DNA from: Bhargavaea ginsengi
GTDB lineage: Bacteria; Bacillota; Bacilli; Bacillales_A; Planococcaceae
Reading direction: 5' to 3'
Assembly (NCBI RefSeq): GCF_900109165.1
Contig: NZ_FNZF01000003.1
Span: 248,001 to 312,000 of the forward strand
Length of the DNA stretch: 64,000 nt
Shown: piece by piece, positions 50,343 through 56,578 of the stretch
How positions within the stretch are numbered: the stretch's first letter is position 1
How the letters are laid out: each line of letters begins with the position of its first letter
Notes under the pieces: generated by a model
Told to the model about the DNA's origin: nothing
What the model saw: the letters and a program-made list of their open reading frames with translations, nothing else
Database searches by the model: none
Translations under genes and position numbers: made by a program

Positions 50343-51248
50343 ATGGCAGAAACATTGGCGTGCAATGATGTGATCTACGCGTTCGACAAATCACACGAAC
50401 CGGTCAAACGCGTGGCATCGGGAACGACGATCGAAATCGAAACGTATGACTGCTTTGAAAACCAGGTACAATCGGCCGAGACGAAAATCGGCGGCATCGA
50501 CTGGAACCGGATCAACCCTGCGACGGGACCGATCTATGTGGAAGGTGCGCAGCCGGGTGATGTGCTGAAAGTGCGGATCGAGAAGCTTGAGATCGGCAGC
50601 CAGGGCGTCATGGCGACAGGTCCTGACCTTGGCGTGCTCGGCCACCGCCAGGAAGAGATGGCATCCAAGATCATCCCCATCGAGGGAGATCATGCCGTCT
50701 TTGACGACAAGCTGAAAATCCCGCTCAACAAAATGATCGGTGTGATCGGCGTCGCTCCTGAAGGCGAGCCCGTGCCATGCGGGACGCCAGGTGCACACGG
50801 CGGCAACATGGACACGACACTGATCACAGAAGGCGCCACCCTCTACTTCCCGGTATTCGCGGAAGGCGCGCTGTTCGCGCTCGGTGACTTCCATGCCGCG
50901 ATGGGCGACGGAGAAATCGGCGTCTCCGGCATCGAAGTCCCGGGCAAGGCGACCGTCACACTTGAAGTCGTGAAGGAGGGGGCCCTCCGTCATCCGTTGC
51001 TTGAGAACGCGGACGGCATCACCTTCCTCGTCTCAAAACCGACAATCGACGAGGCGGCAAAGGCCGCCGTCGAAGAGATGGCGGATTTCCTTCTGACAAG
51101 AACAAACCTTGATATCGCAGATCTTGCGATGATGATGAGCGCGGCCGGACACTCACAGATCAGCCAGATTGTCGACCCGCTCATGACGGCGCGCTTTTTC
51201 GTGCCGAAGTATGTACTGGAAGCATATGGCGTCACCCTATTTGAATAA
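50343..51248 (+). CDS. acetamidase/formamidase family protein
   Basis: A 301-residue cytoplasmic amidase: YAFDKSHEPVKRVASGTTIEIET, NPATGPIYVEGAQPGDVLKV, GTPGAHGGNMDTTLITEGATL with the metal/active-site His and Asp, and FALGDFHAAMGDGEIGVSGIEV. The family hydrolyses short amides to ammonia and an acid. GGGGGC precedes ATG 50343; the 25 upstream codons of the ORF are not family-like. Confidence 0.9.
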   Translation: MAETLACNDVIYAFDKSHEPVKRVASGTTIEIETYDCFENQVQSAETKIGGIDWNRINPATGPIYVEGAQPGDVLKVRIEKLEIGSQGVMATGPDLGVLGHRQEEMASKIIPIEGDHAVFDDKLKIPLNKMIGVIGVAPEGEPVPCGTPGAHGGNMDTTLITEGATLYFPVFAEGALFALGDFHAAMGDGEIGVSGIEVPGKATVTLEVVKEGALRHPLLENADGITFLVSKPTIDEAAKAAVEEMADFLLTRTNLDIADLAMMMSAAGHSQISQIVDPLMTARFFVPKYVLEAYGVTLFE

Positions 51249-51256
51249 GATGAGGA

Positions 51257-51290
51257 CAAGCCGGTTTCCGATGGGGAGCCGGCTTTTGCT
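51257..51290 (+). terminator. terminator of the acetamidase gene
   Basis: AAGCCGG and GCCGGCTT arms followed by TTGCTT. Confidence 0.7.
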
Positions 51291-51312
51291 TCAATAAAAA
51301 GGAGCGGATCAC

Positions 51313-51867
51313 ATGAATGCGGGTTTTCCCGTCCGGCTCAAGGCATTTCTGCTGGATTATGTGCTGATTGTCGCTTATGGTCTGACCTTGATGGTCTTTA
51401 GCATGTTTCTCATCCCTTCGAGCCAGCAATTGTTCACAGCATCTCCGGCATCTGCTCAGCTGGCAGGGTTCCTCATGATCACACTGCCCGTCTCCCTTTA
51501 CTTTATTCTGACCGATTCCCGTCTCGGCGCCGGTTCGTTCGGCAAGCGCATCGCAGGGATTCGGGTCAAGGACATGAATGATCGTCCTCTTTCCGTCTTG
51601 CATTCCGCCGTGAGGACTGCGCTGAAATTCATGCCGTGGGAACTTTCCCATTTCCTCGTCTACCGGCTCATGTGGCTTGGGGATGAACCTGTGCCGATCG
51701 GATACATGGTCATCGGCGGACTCATCTACTCCCTGATCGGTGCTTACATCGCTGCGCCGTTTTTCACCAAGAAAAAGCAGTCCGTGTACGACATGGCCGC
51801 ACGTACGCAGGTCATCAGACTGGAAACTACGGAAGCGGAACAAAAACCCGGCAGCCTGACCGCTTAA
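51313..51867 (+). CDS. RDD family membrane protein
   Basis: A 184-residue protein with the RDD signature FPVRLKAFLLDYVLIV (Arg, Asp, Asp positions in helix 1), a second helix at about 55-75, GSFGKRIAGIRVKDM, and a third helix near 135-155. RDD proteins are putative transporters or ion-exchange proteins. AAAAAGGAGCGG precedes the ATG. Confidence 0.83.
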   Translation: MNAGFPVRLKAFLLDYVLIVAYGLTLMVFSMFLIPSSQQLFTASPASAQLAGFLMITLPVSLYFILTDSRLGAGSFGKRIAGIRVKDMNDRPLSVLHSAVRTALKFMPWELSHFLVYRLMWLGDEPVPIGYMVIGGLIYSLIGAYIAAPFFTKKKQSVYDMAARTQVIRLETTEAEQKPGSLTA

Positions 51868-51892
51868 GCGGATAGACTGCCGGGGTTTTTAT
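51844..51892. terminator. bidirectional terminator
   Basis: AAACCCGGCAG and CTGCCGGGGTTTTT arms between the RDD gene and the convergent HAAS gene. Confidence 0.8.
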
Positions 51893-52653
51893 GCATGATT
51901 GATTTTGCGCTTTTCATAAAACAGTTGTGCCGTGACGACCAGGGCAACAGCGATGTACGGGATGATGGCCACCATCATCATTTTGGCTTCGTCCCCAAGC
52001 CCGAGCGGCATGGAAAGGATCAGCCACTCCGGAAGGAATAGCGCAACCGGAATCGTGATGAGGAGCCATGAGCCCATCATCATGGCAGCTGCCGCGAACG
52101 CCGCAGCCGACACCAGGATGACCACGAGATTTCCGGTCCGGCCGGCCGTGTAAAACGGATCCATGATAAAGGAACTTGCCAGAAGCACTCCGACAAATAG
52201 GAGAACGGACAGCATCGATAAGCCGCCGCCTGCGAAGAACAGCTTCTTATTGCTCCACTGGCCTACCGCCATTTTGCGGAACATGGCACGGTAAAGCACG
52301 ATGACAATTGCTCCGACAACCGGATAGCCGATCAACTGCAGCAAGTTCAGGGAGAACATTCCCCGGATGGCCGGGCCCATTGCGGCAAAAGCGGCGAAAG
52401 ACAGCAAAAACGCAGGCACATACTTGAGCCAGCCGCCATAATCATTGTCCATTTCCTGTTCCAGCGACGCCAGATACTCCTTCGGTGAATCCCCGGTAAT
52501 CCGGTCCACACTTTCCCCGCGGCGTTCAAGCTCTGCCAGATGGTCCTCCAGCTCTTCCGCGACTTCATCGATCTCCCGTTCGTTCTTGCCTGACGTCATC
52601 AGGTACATCCGGACGTTTGCAATGAATTCCTCACTTCTCTTCGACAACTTCAT
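51889..52653 (-). CDS. HAAS-domain membrane protein, PadR partner
   Basis: A 254-residue protein. The N-terminal 80 residues (LSKRSEEFIANVRMYLMTSG, EIDEVAEELEDHLAELERRG, SPKEYLASLEQEM) form the cytoplasmic HAAS helical domain; six membrane helices follow. HAAS proteins are encoded next to PadR regulators and are thought to interact with them. The start lies 23 bp inside the padR gene, so the two are coupled. Confidence 0.82.
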   Translation of the reverse strand: MKLSKRSEEFIANVRMYLMTSGKNEREIDEVAEELEDHLAELERRGESVDRITGDSPKEYLASLEQEMDNDYGGWLKYVPAFLLSFAAFAAMGPAIRGMFSLNLLQLIGYPVVGAIVIVLYRAMFRKMAVGQWSNKKLFFAGGGLSMLSVLLFVGVLLASSFIMDPFYTAGRTGNLVVILVSAAAFAAAAMMMGSWLLITIPVALFLPEWLILSMPLGLGDEAKMMMVAIIPYIAVALVVTAQLFYEKRKINHA

Positions 52654-52978
52654 CTTTTCCGCTCCCCTCCAGCAGATTTCCGACGGCCCCCGCCATCACG
52701 TTCCAGCGATCTCTAAATGCTTCAAGTTCTTCTTCCCCCGCCGCCGTAAGCCGGTAATACTTGCGCTTCGGTCCGTTCGGTGACGGCCGCATGACCGTCA
52801 TGACCAACCCTTCCTTCTGCATGCGGAGAAGCACCGGATAGATGCTGCCCTCACTTACCATCGTCAACCCGTATTCCCCCAATTTTTCCACCATCTCATA
52901 ACCATACGTCTCGCCCCTGCCGATGATGGCCAAAAGACACCCTTCCAGCACCCCTTTCAGCATCTGACTTGTGGTCAC
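52631..52978 (-). CDS. PadR-family transcriptional regulator
   Basis: A 115-residue winged-helix regulator of the short PadR-s2 type: MLKGVLEGCLLAIIGRGETYGYEMVEKL, SEGSIYPVLLRMQKEGLV, and GPKRKYYRLTAAGEEEL. GTG 52978 is chosen, with GGAGGGG upstream and the usual TTSQMLKG start; ATG 52963 is the alternative. Three ACAAGATA repeats span its promoter, indicating autoregulation. It is co-transcribed with the HAAS membrane protein. Confidence 0.87.
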   Translation of the reverse strand: MTTSQMLKGVLEGCLLAIIGRGETYGYEMVEKLGEYGLTMVSEGSIYPVLLRMQKEGLVMTVMRPSPNGPKRKYYRLTAAGEEELEAFRDRWNVMAGAVGNLLEGSGKDEVVEEK

Positions 52979-52989
52979 AGCGATCCCCT

Positions 52990-53068
52990 CCAGTATCTTG
53001 CATAACCAACTACCACTATCTTGTTTTCCATGATACCGGGTGCTGTCTTTCCCGTCAACTATCTTGTT
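52990..53068 (-). promoter_or_regulatory. padR promoter with three operator-like repeats
   Basis: TTGACG (53053-53058) and TATCAT (53030-53035) are 17 nt apart on the minus strand. Direct copies AACAAGATAGTTG (53056-53068), AACAAGATAGTGG (53013-53025) and GCAAGATACTGG (52990-53001) cover the -35, the start-site region and the leader. Confidence 0.65.
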
Positions 53069-53088
53069 AAACAAAATACCTGCATGCT

Positions 53089-53119
53089 AAAAAGCCGCCC
53101 GGCAGGCTGCCGGACGGCT
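53089..53119 (-). terminator. terminator of the M28 peptidase gene
   Basis: AGCCGTCCGGCA and TGCCGGGCGGCT arms followed by UUUUUA on the minus strand. Confidence 0.85.
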
Positions 53120-53130
53120 GGTTCGGCTGT

Positions 53131-54477
53131 TCAGTTTTTTCGGATGACTGAGTAAAGTGCAGCCCCGACAAGGTCGCCCGCTTCCTTCAGACGCTCTTTG
53201 CTGACGTACTCGATTGTGTCTTGCGGTGTATGGTAGTACGGTTCAAGTGCCGCCGTGCCAGGTTCGCGCCGGATAAAGTTCACCGCCGGGATGCCCGCCT
53301 CATGGAAGTTCACATGGTCCGAGGCGCCCCGCTGGTAAAGGATCAATTCGGATGGAGTGGCAATCCTGTCCTGTGTAGCAAGCGCCGCCTCGGTGACGAT
53401 GTTCGGCTGGCCGTCCAGTGTATTCATGAAGATGGCGGTCGCGTTCTCCCAGGACGTGCCGACCATATCCATATTGAAGTTCGCGATGCTCCTGGACACT
53501 TCATCTTGAGTCAAAGCCGAAACATAGTGGGCGGAACCGACCAGGCCGATCTCTTCCGCTCCGACAAAGGCGAAGCGCACTTCTTTATCGATCGGGTAGC
53601 TTTTCAGCACGCGGGCGATCTCAAGCGCGGTCGCCGTTCCGGTCGCATTGTCACTCGCACCCGGCGCCAGCGGCACGCTGTCGAAGTGAGCCGACACATG
53701 GACGATGTCCGGGTTATTCAGGTGCTTCGGCGCGCGCGTCGCGATGATGTTCTGTGACGTCTGACCGGTGAGTGCGTCAACCTTTAGGGTGACCGTGCCG
53801 CCCGTGGCAACGACATCTTCAAGGAGCGCTTCGCCGGATGCCTTCCTGATCCCCGCAACCGGAAGCGGCGCATCCTCGCCGATGCTCATGTTGGGAGGCC
53901 CGGACGCTTCACTGTTGTCATAGATGATGACCCCCACAGCACCTGCCGCAGCGGCACGGTCAATCTTTTCGCGGAACGAGAATTCTCCACGGCTTATCAG
54001 TACGATTTTCCCTGACGCCTCTTCCGTGAAGTCGGCCGGATAGCCCAAGCCGGCATCATAAAGCTGCGCAGTCAGCCCGCTTTCTGGTGTCTCTGCGGAC
54101 CCGGACGGGAAAGCCGCCTCCACTTCATCTCCATTTGACGTGGACAGATGGCCGACCATCGTGTCTGGAATGCCGAACTCCTGGACCTCAATCTCGTAAC
54201 CATAAGACTCCAGTCGCTCCCTGATCAGGGAAGCCGTTTCCCTCTCCTCGGCGGTTCCGGCAACGCGCGGCCCGATCGTTTCACTCAGATGATAAACGTC
54301 CGAATAGATGCGCTCCGCATCAATTCTGGAGATCACCTTCTGGTCAAATGCCGCCGGGTTGCCCGGCTTAGCCGCCTCGGCAGTGGTCTGCCCGCCGAAA
54401 TCGGCCGGCATCATCACCACACCCGATAGCAAAAGGGGCGCCGACAGCGTCAATGCCGCAAATCTGCTTTTCTTCAT
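53131..54477 (-). CDS. secreted M28 aminopeptidase (YwaD-like)
   Basis: A 448-residue exported zinc aminopeptidase. The signal peptide runs to about residue 36 (AEA cleavage). The N-terminal part of the peptidase domain is interrupted by a protease-associated (PA) domain (about 130-235, VGVIIYDNSEASG). Zinc ligands are in HVSAHFDSVPLAPGASDNATG, GAEEIGLVGSAHY, NMDMVG and the late YHTPQDT. B. subtilis YwaD is similar in size and layout. ATG 54477 has an AGGGGG-rich upstream and starts the signal peptide. Confidence 0.9.
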   Translation of the reverse strand: MKKSRFAALTLSAPLLLSGVVMMPADFGGQTTAEAAKPGNPAAFDQKVISRIDAERIYSDVYHLSETIGPRVAGTAEERETASLIRERLESYGYEIEVQEFGIPDTMVGHLSTSNGDEVEAAFPSGSAETPESGLTAQLYDAGLGYPADFTEEASGKIVLISRGEFSFREKIDRAAAAGAVGVIIYDNSEASGPPNMSIGEDAPLPVAGIRKASGEALLEDVVATGGTVTLKVDALTGQTSQNIIATRAPKHLNNPDIVHVSAHFDSVPLAPGASDNATGTATALEIARVLKSYPIDKEVRFAFVGAEEIGLVGSAHYVSALTQDEVSRSIANFNMDMVGTSWENATAIFMNTLDGQPNIVTEAALATQDRIATPSELILYQRGASDHVNFHEAGIPAVNFIRREPGTAALEPYYHTPQDTIEYVSKERLKEAGDLVGAALYSVIRKN

Positions 54478-54633
54478 CCTTCCATTCCCCCTCTTCGGTT
54501 TTGTTCCATCAGGGGGATTCGTCCCGGCATTCGGACTTCCCTTCACTTTAAATGAAAACGGTTACAAAATCACATCTGTCTATAACCGCGACAGGTCTGA
54601 AGTCCCGCGCGGCCATGAAGGCACTGCTACTTA

Positions 54634-54855
54634 TTATCCCGATTGCTTCTCGTGGCCATACACCGGCCGCACAGACAAAATCCGGTCGATCTTGAACGTG
54701 CGCCGCTCCTGCCTGAGAAAGCAGTACGCCGTTACGCTGTCCTTACGGAGGCGCAACAGGCGTACACGCCGCTTTGTGATGCTTCCGTCTGAACCAATAT
54801 AGATCATGTCAGTCAACTGATGACGCTTCATGCATTTCATCAACAATCCGTGCAT
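54634..54855 (-). CDS. small WYL-domain-like protein
   Basis: A 73-residue protein: [54 protein letters not shown], which has the strand pattern of a WYL module (small beta-barrel ending RTFKIDRI). WYL domains bind single-stranded nucleic acid or ligands and often appear in DNA-damage regulators. ATG 54855 follows GGAGGG; an SOS-box-like palindrome overlies its start site, hinting at LexA control. Confidence 0.7.
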   Translation of the reverse strand: MHGLLMKCMKRHQLTDMIYIGSDGSITKRRVRLLRLRKDSVTAYCFLRQERRTFKIDRILSVRPVYGHEKQSG

Positions 54856-54871
54856 CCCGCACCCTCCAATA

Positions 54872-54915
54872 AGAACGTTTGTTCTCATTATATGCGAACA
54901 TTCCCGGAGGCGCAA
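54872..54915 (-). promoter_or_regulatory. promoter with LexA/SOS-box-like palindrome
   Basis: On the minus strand TTGCGC (54910-54915), 17-nt spacer, TATAAT (54887-54892). AGAACGTTTGTTCT (54872-54885) just downstream of the -10 matches the GAAC-N4-GTTC core of the Bacillus SOS box. Confidence 0.55.
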
Positions 54916-55066
54916 CCGAATTGTCCTCAAATCATACAAAGCAACCCTACTGTGTCATTTTTTGTCGAAAAATATGTATTTAGTCCCTTCCCGTCCAATA
55001 AGACATGCGCTACACTTGAGCGCAAGCCGCGTGCGGCATTTTATAATTGAAAAGGAATGGACCCCA

Positions 55067-55453
55067 ATGTGGAAAGACTTTAAAGAATTTGCGTTCAAGG
55101 GCAATGTTCTGGACCTGGCTGTCGCCGTCGTCATCGGTGCCGCTTTCGGCAAGATTGTTTCTTCCCTTGTTGAGAATATCATCACCCCGCTCATCGGAAT
55201 CCTGGTCGGAGGCGTCAACTTCAAAGGCCTGAGTGTAATGGTCGGGGATGCCGAAGTAACCTACGGTGTCTTCCTGCAGAACGTCTTTGACTTCCTGATC
55301 ATCGCCTTCTCCATCTTCATGATCCTCCGCGGCCTCATGAAGCTGAAGCGCCAGAAGGAAGAAGAAGTGGTGGAAGAAACGGAAGAAGAACTCACCGTAC
55401 AGGAAGAACTGCTCCGCGAGATCCGCGACCTGCTGAAGGAACAGAAGAACTGA
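55067..55453 (+). CDS. mscL: large-conductance mechanosensitive channel MscL
   Basis: A 128-residue pentameric channel subunit: [30 protein letters not shown] (amphipathic start and TM1), [22 protein letters not shown]2 [18 protein letters not shown], and a long charged C-terminal helix ([20 protein letters not shown]). It opens under membrane tension to release solutes during hypo-osmotic shock. ATG 55067 starts at the conserved WKDF; the ORF extends upstream without support. Confidence 0.96.
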   Translation: MWKDFKEFAFKGNVLDLAVAVVIGAAFGKIVSSLVENIITPLIGILVGGVNFKGLSVMVGDAEVTYGVFLQNVFDFLIIAFSIFMILRGLMKLKRQKEEEVVEETEEELTVQEELLREIRDLLKEQKN

Positions 55454-55464
55454 AGAACCAAAAG

Positions 55465-55507
55465 AAACCCGCTCCCTTAACGGATTTTTCCGTGGGGAGC
55501 GGGTTTT
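55465..55507. terminator. bidirectional terminator
   Basis: AAACCCGCTCCC and GGGAGCGGGTTT arms between mscL and the convergent PapR-like gene, with T tracts on both strands. Confidence 0.88.
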
Positions 55508-55512
55508 AATAA

Positions 55513-55623
55513 TTATTTTGTGACTAGCTCATATGGTAGATCTGTCATCGGATTAACTCCGCCGATTACTAATCCAAATGCACACACACCAAGCGCTAAA
55601 GTCATGAAGATTTTCTTCTTCAT
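55513..55623 (-). CDS. PapR-like secreted signalling peptide precursor (36 residues)
   Basis: Minus-strand ORF: KKKIFMTLALGVCAFGLVIG forms a signal peptide, followed by GVNPMTDLPYELVTK. The exported part carries DLPYE, close to the DLPFE core of the B. cereus PapR pheromone that activates PlcR. Upstream is AAGGATG with a longish 11-nt gap, and a perfect PlcR-box palindrome lies 60 bp before the start; a terminator follows. The gene sits at the end of the LanB-like operon whose divergent regulator is PlcR-like. Assignment rests on the motif and the context. An alternative is that it is a RiPP precursor (Thr at two positions, no Ser, Cys only in the signal part). Confidence 0.72.
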   Translation of the reverse strand: MKKKIFMTLALGVCAFGLVIGGVNPMTDLPYELVTK

Positions 55624-55652
55624 TTGTTCATCCATCCTTCCGTGTGATTTAC

Positions 55653-55698
55653 CTCAGTATAGCATGAAAGATTCATTGTAAATATGCAATTATGCATA
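55653..55698 (-). promoter_or_regulatory. PlcR box and promoter of the PapR-like gene
   Basis: TATGCAATTATGCATA (55683-55698) is a perfect match to the PlcR-box consensus TATGNAN4TNCATA. Downstream on the minus strand follow TTTACA and an extended TGCTATACT -10. The box overlaps the stop region of the upstream LanB-like gene. Confidence 0.75.
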
Positions 55699-56565
55699 TT
55701 TTGAACTTTCCTCAAGTGACTTATGTAGCAGTTTTGCGATGTATGCCTCTTCCTCATGACTTATGCCAAGCCGGTTGTTTGTATCATGTAGGTAATGGAA
55801 CAGAAACTCCTCAAAAGGCGGTGATGGGACCAGCTGGTCCTCCACCTGATGGCGGACGGACGCCAGTTCTTCGATAAACGGCCGGATCGTCCGGAGAAGA
55901 TGAACGTTGTTCAACGAGCGCGTCCACTGGCTGCGGAATTCCCGTTCATTCATTACCACCGCACGGTCCAGGCTTTCAGCAAGGTCCGGATCTCCGCAAG
56001 CCTGGATGCAGTGGGCCGCGTACTTTTCCAGGAAGCCGATCGCCGCATCAGTGCTGCAGAGTCCCGAACGGATCGCCTGATGCATCAGGAGCGTGACCGC
56101 AGTTGCCCGGTCCGTGCCTCCGAGAATTTCGTTTTCAATGACGAGAAAAGCAATGTCAGTCGAACATTTCAGAAGCAGGTCCGGCCAGACAATGCCTGCC
56201 GCCGGATTCTCACCGAATACCGGCTCCCGTTTATATGGCCGGACGGCAGGCTGCTGCTCCGACTGATTTTCAGACGGCAGTTGTCTCCTCCTACGCCTCG
56301 GTTTTTCCTCCTCCATCGCCTGGAGGAGCATGTTGCAATCATGGCGGATCCGGTATCGCAGCCGCTCGGCTTCATCATCGGTAAGCCGGAAACCGGCCAT
56401 AATGTGATGGCCATGATGATCCTCCCGGCGCAAGTAATAGTAGTAATGAACCTCGCCGGTCAGATCCGATGCCAACGGCATGACAATCTGATGGACCACC
56501 TCATCCAGCTGGTATTCGTATTTCGGATAGAACCGGTAAGTGTGCCATTCTTTTTCTAGATGCAT
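55690..56565 (-). CDS. SpaB_C/thiopeptide-type elimination-domain protein (LanB C-terminal half)
   Basis: The 291-residue soluble protein begins HLEKEWHTYRFYPKYEYQLDEVVHQIVMPLASDL, then VHYYYYLRREDHHGHHIMAGFRL, matching the start of the stand-alone SpaB_C ('thiopeptide-type bacteriocin biosynthesis') domain: W-x-Y, a long helix, an R-Y-x-D/E strand and a HxxxxR-like strand. A polar linker (EEEKPRRRRRQLPSENQSEQ) and an all-helical C-terminal half follow. In split LanB systems this domain eliminates glutamate from glutamylated Ser/Thr. ATG 56565 has GGAGG six bases upstream; the gap from the upstream partner is 13 bp. Confidence 0.68.
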   Translation of the reverse strand: MHLEKEWHTYRFYPKYEYQLDEVVHQIVMPLASDLTGEVHYYYYLRREDHHGHHIMAGFRLTDDEAERLRYRIRHDCNMLLQAMEEEKPRRRRRQLPSENQSEQQPAVRPYKREPVFGENPAAGIVWPDLLLKCSTDIAFLVIENEILGGTDRATAVTLLMHQAIRSGLCSTDAAIGFLEKYAAHCIQACGDPDLAESLDRAVVMNEREFRSQWTRSLNNVHLLRTIRPFIEELASVRHQVEDQLVPSPPFEEFLFHYLHDTNNRLGISHEEEAYIAKLLHKSLEESSKYA

Positions 56566-56578
56566 GTTCATCCTCCAT

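Noticed and set aside
54830-55066. N-terminal extension of mscL by 79 codons
   Set aside because: MscL homology starts exactly at WKDF; the extension runs over the divergent promoter of the WYL-like gene.
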